Source: Sporolactobacillus sp. CQH2019
GTDB taxonomy: Bacteria; Bacillota; Bacilli; Bacillales; Sporolactobacillaceae
Direction of reading: 5' to 3'
Assembly: GCF_028765345.1 (NCBI RefSeq)
Contig: NZ_JARAJZ010000007.1
Coordinates: 62,001 to 126,000 of the forward strand
Length of the DNA: 64,000 nt
A program made the translations under genes and the position numbers. Shown in pieces: positions 1 to 8,336 of the stretch (within the stretch, counting starts at the first letter, position 1; every line of letters begins with the position of its first letter). Below the pieces are notes generated by a model that made no database searches, was not told the DNA's origin, and saw nothing but the letters and a program-made list of their open reading frames with translations.

Positions 1-392
1 AGATCAATGTGATCCAGTCCGAGCGTGCGCAGATTCAATTCAACCTGCTGACGAAGATACTCCGGCCGGCCGACGGGGATCCATCTGCCCGGTCCCTGAC
101 GTGTATGTCCGACTTTTGTGGCGATCACAAGGCCGTTCGGATAGGGATAGAGAGCCTTTTTGATCAATTCATTGGAGACAAACGGACCGTAAGCATCCGC
201 CGTATCAATAAAATTGACGCCGAGTTCCGCGGCGGTCCGCAGGACACGGACGGCTTCCTCCGGATTACTCGATTCCCCCCAAACGCCGGGGCCCGGCAGC
301 TGCATCGTCCCGTACCCTAGACGATTGACCGGCAAATCGCCGCCGATTGTAAAAGTACCTGATAAGGCTGCTGTAACGGTTGATTCAGACAT
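1..392 (-). CDS. Aldo/keto reductase, N-terminal part (cut by window edge)
   Basis: An NAD(P)H-dependent aldo/keto reductase, an enzyme family that reduces carbonyls in a cytosolic TIM barrel. About 130 residues are visible. The order fits the family: a beta-hairpin start, a GYGTMQLPG strand, then NFIDTADAYGP, which holds the catalytic Asp and Tyr of the family tetrad, then VIATKVG with the expected catalytic Lys. The C-terminal half lies outside the window. The ATG is chosen because GGAGG sits just upstream on the minus strand. The substrate cannot be told from this part. It is transcribed out of the window, with no operon partner visible. Confidence 0.88.
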   Translation of the reverse strand, partial: MSESTVTAALSGTFTIGGDLPVNRLGYGTMQLPGPGVWGESSNPEEAVRVLRTAAELGVNFIDTADAYGPFVSNELIKKALYPYPNGLVIATKVGHTRQGPGRWIPVGRPEYLRQQVELNLRTLGLDHID

Positions 393-824
393 TCGCTTTC
401 CTCCCTGAACATGTTTTTTTAGAAAGTCGTCTTTATTCTTGCCCGCAACCTTCTGCTTTTGGTTTAACACAGTCGTCTTTTCGGATTCAAAAGAAATGCT
501 CGGATTAACATAATTGTCACAAAAAAGGCCGCCGATAAAGACATATATCGGTTGCCAATGGCCGGGTTCTGCCGCATCCTGTACAGTCCCCCATTATGAG
601 CTGTGGCGATATACCTATTCTAAAATGCAGCATCTTGACAATAATGGACGGGGCACGCAAATGCCATTGTCCGTTGTCCCGGGCATTGTGTGCCGTTCAC
701 AGAACCTTCGCGATCTTAGACAACTGACGGCAGCAGGTTGATTCTGTTTCGGGACGTATTAAAGGGCCGGACAGTCAAAGTAATGAGACGTTCGGACCCG
801 CAGGATGTGATCGGGCCCTTCTCA
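393..824. other. Intergenic, no gene recognised
   Basis: Small open frames on the plus strand lack ribosome sites and family resemblance. The stretch lies upstream of the aldo/keto reductase and downstream of the minus-strand GH18 gene, so it should hold the reductase promoter. No clear regulatory palindrome was seen. Confidence 0.4.
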
Positions 825-1970
825 TTATCTGATCCATTTGCGGATGCTGAAATTGTCCTCAAGCATAACCCAGTTTTGCCGGAAAGAGTAACCCAAAGCC
901 CAATAACTGATCCCGCGGAGGTGATAGCGTTTGGCCAGGTCGAACTTGGCCTGCGTGCTCCGCGGATCTTCAAACCAGACTTCGTGAAGGCGGTTCTGTC
1001 CGTCGACATAGCGGAAAAACGGGGCCTGAGCGGCGGAATCGTACTGAATCGCAGCGCCGTATCTTACCGCCAGTTCCACGGCTTCCTTCGGACTGAAGGT
1101 TCTTGCCACCTGGCCCTGTACATGCGGAAGAACCCAGTCCCGGGCGTAAATCTGGAATCCTAAAAAAATTTTATTTGCCGGCATTACCGATAAGGCGTAT
1201 TCCACAACTCTTCTCATCTGATAAAGGGGTGAGATTGCCTGCGGCGGCCCAAGCCGGTAGCCCCATTCATAGGTCATCAGTACGACAAAATCGGCGATCC
1301 TGCCGTGTGCCTCGTAATCGTGCGCTTCGTACAACAATCCGGCCTGCGCAGCGCTTGTTTTTGGCGCTAAAGCGGTGGATACAAAATAGCCTAATGGATG
1401 GAGGCGATTTACAGCCTGCTGAAGAAACTGATTGTACTGCTCACGGTCGGCAGGGAGGACATTTTCAAAATCAATATTTAATCCGCGATATCCTTTTTCA
1501 CGCATGATCCGAATTACGTCCGACAACAGATTTTCGCGATAGGCCGGCGTACTCAGGACAACATGCGCCAGATTGGTGCCCGTTGCTGTTGCGGTAAAAT
1601 TGGTAATCGACATCATAGGAACGGCTTTTTCAGCGAATGCAGCGGAAATGATCGCCTGATCGTCTATCGGATCGAGTGTTCCGTTTTCGGTGATACGGTA
1701 GGCGAATGGGGCCAAATAAGTGAGCAGACGGCCGACCTCTTGAATCGATCGAACGGCCTCACCGCTCGTCTGATACGTATAGGCATTGACTTCAACGTCG
1801 GGTTTGCGCCCCTCATGACCTGTTTCCGGAACGGGAATAATTAGTGCCTGGCCGACCACCAAACGATTCGGATCAGACAAATCATTGATATCCGCCAGCG
1901 TATTTACCGATACATGATAGCGCTGTGCAAGCTGCCATAGAAACTCTCCGCTTTGGACCACATGAATCAT
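825..1970 (-). CDS. LysM-GH18 spore cortex-lytic/germination-type glycosidase (YaaH/SleL-like)
   Basis: Resembles the YaaH/SleL family, N-acetylglucosaminidases that act on spore cortex peptidoglycan during germination. Residues about 2-48 form one LysM motif (HVVQSGEFLWQLAQRY to GQALIIPVP). The rest is a GH18 barrel with GLNIDFEN, whose final Glu is the expected acid catalyst, and a later MTYEWG strand. SleL-type proteins usually carry two LysM repeats; only one is present here. There is no signal peptide, as expected for a protein loaded onto spores from the mother cell. A TTG three bases upstream (1973) is an alternative start; GGGGAG precedes both, and ATG gives the typical MIHVVQ opening. 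Confidence 0.88.
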   Translation of the reverse strand: MIHVVQSGEFLWQLAQRYHVSVNTLADINDLSDPNRLVVGQALIIPVPETGHEGRKPDVEVNAYTYQTSGEAVRSIQEVGRLLTYLAPFAYRITENGTLDPIDDQAIISAAFAEKAVPMMSITNFTATATGTNLAHVVLSTPAYRENLLSDVIRIMREKGYRGLNIDFENVLPADREQYNQFLQQAVNRLHPLGYFVSTALAPKTSAAQAGLLYEAHDYEAHGRIADFVVLMTYEWGYRLGPPQAISPLYQMRRVVEYALSVMPANKIFLGFQIYARDWVLPHVQGQVARTFSPKEAVELAVRYGAAIQYDSAAQAPFFRYVDGQNRLHEVWFEDPRSTQAKFDLAKRYHLRGISYWALGYSFRQNWVMLEDNFSIRKWIR

Positions 1971-2271
1971 CAATGAAAATCTCCCCTAAAGTGTTCTCAC
2001 TCGTACTGTATGAAAATGCGGGAAGAATTGTGCGTTTCCCCAGTAAAGCCCGGATCATTCCGGATCGGCAGGAGACACGGATAAAAAATGTCAGAAAAGG
2101 AAGAAACTGCTATCTTTCAAACACCTGTATTCACCCTGCGGCAAAGAGTAAACGGAGAATCCTGACGATCGGCCTGTTCCCCTTAATTCCCATCGGCGGT
2201 CTGCAATTTGTATTTAAACAATGAAAAAGGATCAGATTCGGCCCGGAAGGGGAAATTATTTTTAACATGTC

Positions 2272-2300
2272 TTGCCAAAGAGGCGGCAGTATGGTTTAAT
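2272..2300 (+). promoter_or_regulatory. Promoter of the rpsN paralogue
   Basis: TTGCCA, a 17-bp spacer and TTTAAT form a SigA-like promoter. The Zur box begins eight bases after the -10, covering the expected transcription start, which suits repression by blocking RNA polymerase. Confidence 0.6.
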
Positions 2301-2308
2301 AGAAAACG

Positions 2309-2331
2309 TAAATCGTAATTATTACGATTTA
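2309..2331. promoter_or_regulatory. Zur box (zinc uptake repressor operator)
   Basis: A perfect 23-bp inverted repeat: TAAATCGTAAT, one central base, then ATTACGATTTA. This equals the Bacillus Zur consensus as I recall it. It lies 18 bp upstream of the zinc-free S14 gene, a classic Zur target. Confidence 0.93.
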
Positions 2332-2349
2332 TAGAGGAGTGAAAATACA

Positions 2350-2619
2350 GTGGCTAAGAAGTCAAAAATAGTTAAGGAATTGAAACGTGAAACTTTGGTC
2401 GCCGAATATGCCGATCGGCGCCGTGAACTGAAAGCGGAGGGAAATTATGCCGCGCTGGCAGGACTCCCCCGCGATTCATCGCCGACGCGGCTTCATCATC
2501 GCTGCCGGCTGACCGGAAGGCCGCACGGCTATATGAGAAAATTCGGGATGTCCCGGATTGCTTTCAGAGAATACGCGCATAAAGGACAGATACCCGGGAT
2601 CAAGAAAGCAAGCTGGTAA
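2350..2619 (+). CDS. rpsN: Alternative, zinc-independent ribosomal protein S14
   Basis: A 30S subunit protein of 89 residues. It is the long, cysteine-free (C-minus) S14 form that replaces the zinc-ribbon S14 under zinc starvation. The body [19 protein letters not shown] and the terminus [11 protein letters not shown] are diagnostic; the CxxC pairs of zinc-binding S14 are absent. The GTG start follows GAGGAG at normal spacing. The perfect Zur box upstream indicates derepression when zinc is scarce, freeing zinc from ribosomes. It appears monocistronic, but the next gene also has a Zur-like box. Confidence 0.96.
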   Translation: MAKKSKIVKELKRETLVAEYADRRRELKAEGNYAALAGLPRDSSPTRLHHRCRLTGRPHGYMRKFGMSRIAFREYAHKGQIPGIKKASW

Positions 2620-2878
2620 ATGAAGAGAGACGGCCTGTAAAAAGCGCGGAGAGATTGTCGAGCGGACGGGCCGGGTGTTCCCGACAGAGAGAAGGGGGGA
2701 AGAAACCCGTCAGGATTTCCATGACTCTGCCGGAACATCATATTTACATATTAATTGACTATCATAGGCATTTATTTAAGAGATTTAAAGTGATCGGGAG
2801 ATCTTTTTAAGCGCCTTAAACGCCGGGTTGTGAATGTGAAGGGTATTAAAAAAACAGAAGCGCTCAATCTTTGCTTTA
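2620..2878. other. Intergenic between rpsN and the metal-binding lipoprotein gene
   Basis: No gene recognised. No L33/L31 paralogue, often Zur-regulated next to rpsN, could be found. Confidence 0.4.
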
Positions 2879-2901
2879 TAAAACGTTATCATGACGATTA
2901 A
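2879..2901. promoter_or_regulatory. Probable second Zur box
   Basis: Halves TAAAACGTTAT and ATGACGATTAA around a central C match the Zur consensus at 18 of 22 informative positions, counted by eye. The site overlaps a TATAAA hexamer and lies 36 bp before the lipoprotein start. It supports a zinc rather than manganese role for that protein. Confidence 0.7.
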
Positions 2902-2936
2902 AAACGGATCAAGCGATCAGGAGGAGCAACGGAAAC

Positions 2937-3848
2937 ATGAAGCGTCATCATTTTATCCATCAATTTTTTATTTTGTTCGGAGTCCTTATCATATCGGCAG
3001 GAGTGCTGTCAGGATGCGGAAAAGCGTCATCCAATAACAGCGCTTCGTCAAAAATCAATGTTGTCGCTGCGGAAGATTTCTACGGGGAGGTTGCCCGGGC
3101 TGTCGGCGGCAGCCGTGTCAATGTCACTTCGATCATTAACAAACCGAGCGTTGATCCGCACGAATTTGAACCGACGACGGGAACGGCTCAGTCCGTCGAC
3201 CAGGCTAAGCTGATCATCTATAACGGCATCGGCTATGACAGCTGGATGGATAAACTCGTTTCGGCCGGTCAGACGAATAAAAAGGTGCTTCGTGTCGGAG
3301 AAGATCTGATGAACAGGAAAACCGGAGACAATGAACATTTGTGGTATAATCCGGAGACGATGCCGGCACTTGCCCGGCAAATTGCCGCCGAACTGGCGAA
3401 GCTTGATCCGTCTCATGCCAAAGACTACCAAAAGAATGCCGCTGCCTATATTGCGAAAATCAAGCCGGTGAAAAAGCTGGTTGACAAGCTTTCTAAACAG
3501 GCGGCCAACCAGACGGCAGATGTCTCTGAACCGGTATTCGACTATATGCTGCAGGCGCTAAAGTATAAAGTCGGCAATAGAGGCTTTGAACTGGCGGTTG
3601 AGAATGGAAATGATCCTGCGCCGAGGGATATTGCCGCTTTGCAGAACGATATCACCCATCATCGGATCAAATTCTTTGTTGACAACATTCAGGCAAGCGA
3701 CCCGACTGTCAACAGGATCGTAGCGCTTGCAAATAAAAACAACGTGCCGGTCGTTAAAGTGACGGAGACGCTGCCTACAGGGCAAAGCTACACGTCCTGG
3801 ATGCTCGGCGAATTAAAGCAGATTGAAAGGATACAGAGCAATCAATGA
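2937..3848 (+). CDS. Zinc-type ABC transporter substrate-binding lipoprotein (ZnuA/TroA family)
   Basis: A metal-binding protein anchored outside the membrane that delivers an ion, probably Zn2+, to an ABC importer. A signal peptide ends in the lipobox LSGC with Cys27 as the lipidation site. The mature part has TroA-family metal sites: DPHEFEPT and NEHLWYNP supply two His ligands, VENGNDP lies near a further His/Glu region, and FFVDNIQAS marks the second lobe. There is no His-rich loop. No permease or ATPase gene is adjacent, so it must use a transporter encoded elsewhere. AGGAGG precedes the ATG. Zinc specificity is inferred from the Zur-like box. Confidence 0.9.
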   Translation: MKRHHFIHQFFILFGVLIISAGVLSGCGKASSNNSASSKINVVAAEDFYGEVARAVGGSRVNVTSIINKPSVDPHEFEPTTGTAQSVDQAKLIIYNGIGYDSWMDKLVSAGQTNKKVLRVGEDLMNRKTGDNEHLWYNPETMPALARQIAAELAKLDPSHAKDYQKNAAAYIAKIKPVKKLVDKLSKQAANQTADVSEPVFDYMLQALKYKVGNRGFELAVENGNDPAPRDIAALQNDITHHRIKFFVDNIQASDPTVNRIVALANKNNVPVVKVTETLPTGQSYTSWMLGELKQIERIQSNQ

Positions 3849-3985
3849 TATTTTCCTCAGGAGCCGGCCGGGCATACAGGCTAAACATGATTGAACGGAT
3901 TGAAATCTGTATTAGAAGGTTTTCCCATGGCGGGCGGAAATTTCGGAAGGATCATCGGCACGGCCTGAACGGAGAAAATATCGGA

Positions 3986-4145
3986 TCATCCGCCTTTTGA
4001 GGCGGATCCTGGTGAGAGGTCTGCGATTATCGGACCGGGCCGCGCTGCCGATGAATAGTGAACCTCAGTCTATCCGATCCCGAGAAACTCTTATTTGCGA
4101 AATTCATCGATTGGAGCCCTCAGTCAGAACAGGGCTCTTTTTTTT
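3986..4145 (+). ncRNA. Possible structured RNA ending in a terminator (family unknown)
   Basis: About 160 bases with nested complementarity: an ATCCGCC/GGCGGAT hairpin, then GAGGT pairing with ACCTC around an inner ATCGG/CCGAT stem, then a strong terminator. It follows the lipoprotein gene and may only be its 3' untranslated region. No known riboswitch signature (T-box, S-box, L-box, M-box, yybP) was found in it. Confidence 0.3.
4114..4145 (+). terminator. Intrinsic terminator
   Basis: GAGCCCT, a 10-base loop, AGGGCTC and a run of eight T. It probably ends the metal-binding lipoprotein transcript or the structured region before it. Confidence 0.85.
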
Positions 4146-4467
4146 AAAAATCCAATTTTGGCGAAATGAAGGCCAGCACGGCAGATATTGCCGAAACAGG
4201 GTGTCGGCCCCCTTTCGGCGCTTGCTCCGAAAAAAGAATCCTGCCGCGGAAACGGACGAAAATAAGCGATCCAATATTGAAACTGTTCATCCGGTCCCGG
4301 CCTGAAAACTTGCTTTATCCTGATTGCCGATAGATATAACGGGAATATCTGCCAATCATTATTTTACGGGACAGTGACCCGCATTAATTGAATGATAGCC
4401 GGGGCTTTCGCCCTGTCTTTCGTTTGAGAAGAGGAATATGCTTTTAATACCGGGAAGGGGGGAAGGC

Positions 4468-5118
4468 ATGGAAGCGAAAAATGAAACGCTGAAACTTACC
4501 GCGCTGTTTTCAGTCGTTCTTGGAAAGGTTATGGTGGCATCGGGCCTGACTCCTTCGCTTGGTTTAACGCCTAAGGCTCAGCAGTCGCTGTTTTTTTATG
4601 GGAGCCTTGTGCAAATTAACGGAGATGCGCTGGATGCGGAGTTCCTGCGCGGAGGAACCCCCGACAAAATGGGGACGCAGCTTCAGGCATTTGGCTATGT
4701 GTTAGTCATTTACGCTTTCATCGTTTTGCAGGATCCATATAAAAGATTAAAACTATTTCAGGTCAATAATATAAATCAGATACTGGCAGGGATCATTATT
4801 CTGTCGGATAAAAATGTGTGGAAAAAGAACTCCCTTGTTATTGGAAATATGATCATTATTCTGGGTAATTTTATCATGGCTTTAGGCAGAAACAGCCGGC
4901 TAAAAAGTGTTGCGCCGCTGTCTTACATCGATCCGCTCGAAACTAAGGGCGGATGGGCACAGGCTGCAGGGGCAGCTGTCATCTTTCTTGGCGAAGCTGA
5001 GAAGAGCATCGGGAATAAAAAGGGCTATGCAGCTGAGAAAGACAAGAACATCAAAAATGAAAAAGAAAAGAAAAAAACCAGACGGTTCCGCAGAGTCTCA
5101 GCGGTTCCGGGCAGATGA
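4468..5118 (+). CDS. Uncharacterised membrane protein (possibly DUF6944 family)
   Basis: A 216-residue protein with hydrophobic segments (TALFSVVLGKVMVASGL, AFGYVLVIYAFIVL, LAGIIILS, IGNMIIILGNFIMALG, AAGAAVIFLGEA) separated by short polar loops, and a very basic tail. It recalls repetitive membrane proteins of spore-formers, but the function is unknown. The ATG at 4468 follows a purine-rich AAGGGGGGAAGG; an in-frame ATG at 4438 is possible. An A-rich stretch near 5065-5075 precedes the stop. The next reading frame continues as a plausible Ser/Asn/Gly-rich tail for about 50 codons, so the 3' end may be frameshifted. No operon partner. Confidence 0.6.
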   Translation: MEAKNETLKLTALFSVVLGKVMVASGLTPSLGLTPKAQQSLFFYGSLVQINGDALDAEFLRGGTPDKMGTQLQAFGYVLVIYAFIVLQDPYKRLKLFQVNNINQILAGIIILSDKNVWKKNSLVIGNMIIILGNFIMALGRNSRLKSVAPLSYIDPLETKGGWAQAAGAAVIFLGEAEKSIGNKKGYAAEKDKNIKNEKEKKKTRRFRRVSAVPGR

Positions 5119-5319
5119 AATGTTCCCTGAGAAATGGGAGCACAAATGTAAACGGCAGTCCTTCCGATCAGAGTGCCGCCGACCCGAACAAGGACATGAC
5201 GAGAACAGAGAATGGACAATCCGGGCAGCGAATCTGTGCAGGGGGAGTACCTTGAAGCGCCTGTCCCTGCCGAGGTTAATATATGGAGCGGGCTTGGAGA
5301 AAAATGTCGGTCAATAAAG

Positions 5320-5348
5320 TTGACGAAAGATGTTCTTTTGATTAATAT
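5320..5348 (+). promoter_or_regulatory. Promoter of the cstR-like remnant
   Basis: TTGACG, a 17-bp spacer and TAATAT. The -10 overlaps the first CstR-type operator by three bases, so a bound repressor would block initiation. Confidence 0.6.
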
Positions 5349-5363
5349 ACCCTTGTGGGTATA
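5346..5363. promoter_or_regulatory. CstR/CsoR-type operator 1
   Basis: TATACCC-TTGT-GGGTATA inverted repeat. The ATACCC...GGGTAT form matches operators of the CsoR/CstR repressor family, and the site lies just before a CstR-like coding remnant. Confidence 0.75.
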
Positions 5364-5377
5364 AAAGAGGCCGGCAG

Positions 5378-5542
5378 ATGGACGATCTGCTGCCGATGAA
5401 GAATCGTCTGAAACGGATCGGCGGACAAATTCAGGAAATTTTACGAATGACGGATCAGGAGGCGGATTGCAGGCATAGTGTGATGTCAATGACAGCTGTA
5501 GATCGTGTACCTGGACGGACTGCCGGAAAGAATCTCGACTAA
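5378..5542 (+). pseudogene. Truncated CstR-like persulfide-sensing repressor
   Basis: A 54-residue frame that matches the N-terminal half of CsoR/CstR repressors: KNRLKRIGGQIQEILRM followed by the conserved Cys in EADCRHSV. The next helix, MTAVDRVPGRTAGKNLD, looks like the family helix with a few residues missing, and then a stop occurs. Family members run to about 86-100 residues and need a second Cys further on, which is absent. CstR normally senses persulfides and represses sulfide-detoxifying genes, exactly the genes that follow. It is probably non-functional, unless a short product still binds or a paralogue elsewhere does the job. Confidence 0.7.
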
Positions 5543-5575
5543 ATCGTCGGCGTCAGACTTTTTCATAGACTTTTA

Positions 5576-5593
5576 TATACCCTATAGGGTATA
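5576..5593. promoter_or_regulatory. CstR/CsoR-type operator 2
   Basis: A perfect 18-bp palindrome TATACCCTATAGGGTATA overlapping a TATAAT -10 element (5590-5595). It lies 53 bp upstream of the rhodanese gene and shares its arms with operator 1. Confidence 0.85.
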
Positions 5594-5646
5594 ATAGCGC
5601 TAATGGCCTGTATGCGCTGAAAATAGAACAAAGCGAGGAAGATAGG

Positions 5647-5946
5647 ATGTATGGAACAATCACTCCCGAAGAAGTTGAACGGTTAATCAACGGGAAAAAG
5701 GATGTCAGTATTATCGATGTCCGGGAACCGATCGAGTACGCCGGCGGGCACATTCCCGGAGCAAAGAATATTTCAGTCAATATCATTCAATTCCGCATGG
5801 ACGAAATTGACAAAACGAGAGAGCACATTATTGTTTGCCAGTCCGGAAGCAGAAGCGGAGTGGCATCGGCTATTCTGGCCGCTAACGGATTCAAGGTGAA
5901 AAATATGAGCGGCGGCATGATGAACTGGACAGGAAGTATGGAATGA
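5647..5946 (+). CDS. Single-domain rhodanese (sulfurtransferase)
   Basis: A 99-residue cytosolic rhodanese that carries sulfane sulfur as a cysteine persulfide. The catalytic loop is CQSGSRSG, with Cys as the first residue; the strands SIIDVREPIEYAGGHIPGA and the C-terminal GGMMNWTG are typical. It is the first gene of a two-gene operon with the CoA-disulfide reductase-rhodanese fusion 13 bp downstream, behind a CstR-type operator. The context indicates detoxification of sulfide or persulfides. The ATG is preceded by a weak GAGGAAG. Confidence 0.93.
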   Translation: MYGTITPEEVERLINGKKDVSIIDVREPIEYAGGHIPGAKNISVNIIQFRMDEIDKTREHIIVCQSGSRSGVASAILAANGFKVKNMSGGMMNWTGSME

Positions 5947-5959
5947 GGAGGGGATGCAG

Positions 5960-7618
5960 ATGAAATTTGTGATTGTGGGCGGAGTCGCCGGCGGCATGTC
6001 CGCGGCCACGCGTTTGCGCCGGTTGAACGAAGATGCCGAAATCATCGTCCTGGAAAAAGGGCCTTATGTCTCTTTTGCAAACTGCGGACTCCCCTATTAT
6101 ATCGGGGGAGTGATTCAGAATCGCTCAGCGCTGCTTGTTCAGACAGCGGAAAAACTTTATGATCGGTTCCGTTTAGACGTCCGTATCGAAAGCGAAGTGT
6201 TGAAGATTGATCGTCAGCATCAAAAAGTCACAGTTAATCATCAGGATTACCTTTATGACGAGAGTTATGACAAGCTGATTCTTTCGACGGGCGCGAAACC
6301 GGTGGTACCCCCTATGAAGGGGGCCGGAGAAGCGGACAACCTGTACACATTGAGAGATGTTCCGGATGCCGAGCGGATTGTCCAAATGATCGAGACAAAT
6401 AAAACCGGGCGTGCGGTCATTGTCGGTGCCGGTTTTATCGGCCTGGAGATGGCGGAAAATCTTTATCGCCGCGGTTTAAAAGTGACTGTAATCGAGCGGG
6501 CCGGCCAAATCCTTCCGCCGCTGGACATTGAGATGGCTGCTGCTATTGAGCGGGAGCTCGTTTCCCGCCATATCCGATTGTTCAAAGGCAGGACCGTTAC
6601 CGGATTCGAGGACCGCGGAGCGACAGTTGTCATGGATGACGGCCGCAAGCTGGAGACGGATCTGACGATTTTATCCGTAGGCGTCCGCCCCGAATCCGCC
6701 CTTGCCGCCGATGCCGGCCTTGAGCTTGGCACGCGGCAGGCAATCGTGGTCAATGATCGGCTGCAGACCAGCGATCCGAATATCTACGCGATTGGCGACG
6801 CTATTTCGGTCAGGCATTTCGTCAGCGGAACTGCGGCGGTCATTCCGCTCGCCTCGCCGGCCAATCGGCAGGGACGGATGGTTGCCGATATACTCAGCGG
6901 AATCGAAAGGCATTACGCCGGAACGCTCGGCACGTCGATTGTCCGCGTGTTTGATCAGGCTGCCGCCGTGACCGGTCTGAATGAAAAACAGCTGCAAGGC
7001 TCCGGAATCGCTTATGAAACGGTTCATACCAGTCCTTATGATCACGCAACCTATTATCCCGGAAGCCAGTCGATGCAATTAAAATTATTATTTGAATCCC
7101 CGGCCGGCCGCTTGCTCGGCGCCCAGGCCGTTGGCGAACAGGGGGTCGATAAGACGATCGATGTGCTCTCAACCGCAATTAAGGCGAAGATGACGGTCTA
7201 TGACCTCACCGAACTGGAGCTCGCCTACGCGCCGCCGTTCAATTCGGCCAAATCGCCTGTCAATATGCTCGGCTACGTCTCACAGAATATACTGGAACAT
7301 AAAGTCTATGCCATTCAGTGGAACGAAGTCGATCAGAGAATCCGTGAAGGCAGTCTGCTTATCGATGTACGGACGAAAAGCGAATATGAACAGGGAACGA
7401 TTCCCGGAGCGGCGAACATTCCGCTGGACAGTTTACGTGAGCGAATAGATGAACTGCCCAGGCACAAAGAGATCATTGTTGCTTGCCGGGTGGGGCTGCG
7501 CGGCTATCTTGCGGCCCGTATCCTTTCCCAGAAGGGTTATAAAGTCAAAAATCTGGATGGCGGATATAAACTTTATTCGACAGTTTTTTCTGCTAAAAAC
7601 AAAAAAGAAAAGAATTAA
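5960..7618 (+). CDS. CoA-disulfide reductase fused to a C-terminal rhodanese
   Basis: A flavoprotein that reduces CoA disulfide or CoA persulfide with NAD(P)H, joined to a rhodanese domain. The FAD site VGGVAGGMSAATRLRR opens the protein. The single active Cys is in FANCGLPYY. The NAD(P)H site is VGAGFIGLEMAENL and a second FAD contact is YAIGDA. A dimerisation domain follows, then a rhodanese domain from about residue 455 with active loop CRVGLRG. This matches the CoADR-RHD enzymes of Bacillus (552 residues here). AGGAGG lies 8 bp before the ATG at 5960; an ATG two codons earlier sits too close to it. Expected to be controlled by the CstR-type operator. Confidence 0.95.
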   Translation: MKFVIVGGVAGGMSAATRLRRLNEDAEIIVLEKGPYVSFANCGLPYYIGGVIQNRSALLVQTAEKLYDRFRLDVRIESEVLKIDRQHQKVTVNHQDYLYDESYDKLILSTGAKPVVPPMKGAGEADNLYTLRDVPDAERIVQMIETNKTGRAVIVGAGFIGLEMAENLYRRGLKVTVIERAGQILPPLDIEMAAAIERELVSRHIRLFKGRTVTGFEDRGATVVMDDGRKLETDLTILSVGVRPESALAADAGLELGTRQAIVVNDRLQTSDPNIYAIGDAISVRHFVSGTAAVIPLASPANRQGRMVADILSGIERHYAGTLGTSIVRVFDQAAAVTGLNEKQLQGSGIAYETVHTSPYDHATYYPGSQSMQLKLLFESPAGRLLGAQAVGEQGVDKTIDVLSTAIKAKMTVYDLTELELAYAPPFNSAKSPVNMLGYVSQNILEHKVYAIQWNEVDQRIREGSLLIDVRTKSEYEQGTIPGAANIPLDSLRERIDELPRHKEIIVACRVGLRGYLAARILSQKGYKVKNLDGGYKLYSTVFSAKNKKEKN

Positions 7619-7625
7619 AAAGATG

Positions 7626-7667
7626 TCTGCACCTGCCGGATCGGAAAGGGGTGCGGATGTTTTTTTA
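7626..7667 (+). terminator. Intrinsic terminator of the sulfur operon
   Basis: TCTGCACC pairs with GGTGCGGA (one G-U) across a 15-base loop, then a T run. Confidence 0.75.
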
Positions 7668-7761
7668 CAGCGGTCCGCGCCCAGAATTGTCACAGGTATT
7701 GGGCATGGGCATATGGTGTAAGTGAAACAACGGGGCAAATCCCCAAGGAGGCTGGAAATAC

Positions 7762-8094
7762 ATGAATGAAATACCTTCTTATTATGAGCCGGGCCGGGAC
7801 TATGGAGAGATCGATCCAACCTATTATTCCGACGACTTGGACTTCCCTCAGGAACGGCAAATGACTGCACCGCCCGCATCCTATCCCGGGCAGCCCTATC
7901 CGCCCATGCCTTACCCTGTGCAGCCCTACCCGGCACATTCCTACCCGCCGGCACATCCTTATCAAACTGCTTATCCGGCACATCCCTACCCGCCGCGGCC
8001 TTATCCGCCGCGCCCGCCGTATCCACCGGGACGTCCGCCTTACTGGTACGGTTCCGGCACCGCTGCACCGTCCCCTATGCCGCGTTTCTTCTGA
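7762..8094 (+). CDS. Pro/Tyr-rich repetitive protein
   Basis: 110 residues. The first 40 are acidic and Tyr-rich; the remainder is a degenerate run of YP, PYP and PYPPRP units ending in PSPMPRFF. There is no signal peptide and no membrane segment. Such composition is common among spore coat and exosporium proteins, but nothing here proves that role. A strong AAGGAGG lies 10 bp upstream, so the gene is likely translated. It stands alone, in the same direction as its neighbours. Confidence 0.7.
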   Translation: MNEIPSYYEPGRDYGEIDPTYYSDDLDFPQERQMTAPPASYPGQPYPPMPYPVQPYPAHSYPPAHPYQTAYPAHPYPPRPYPPRPPYPPGRPPYWYGSGTAAPSPMPRFF

Positions 8095-8336
8095 AGGCTG
8101 AAAAAGATCTTTAACTTTTTGTCTGCACGTAAAAAGGGGCTTGAATAAATCGGAGCGAATGTCAATCTCGATTTTCGTTTCGATTTTTTTATTGCCTTTT
8201 GCGAGTTTTCAATCCAAAGGATGACGGGGTTTTATAAAATGCAAACACGTCATGTAGGAAAGCTAAATCATTCTTTATAAATTGAATCGCGGGGAGTATA
8301 GTTTAAGTAATCTTAAAGGTACGGCGGAGTGAAAGC

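Noticed and set aside
825-1163. Plus-strand 141-codon ORF overlapping the GH18 gene end
   Set aside because: Antisense shadow of a well-supported gene.
3986-4145. T-box, S-box or other known riboswitch
   Set aside because: The conserved sequence blocks of those classes are missing, and the next gene starts more than 300 bp away.
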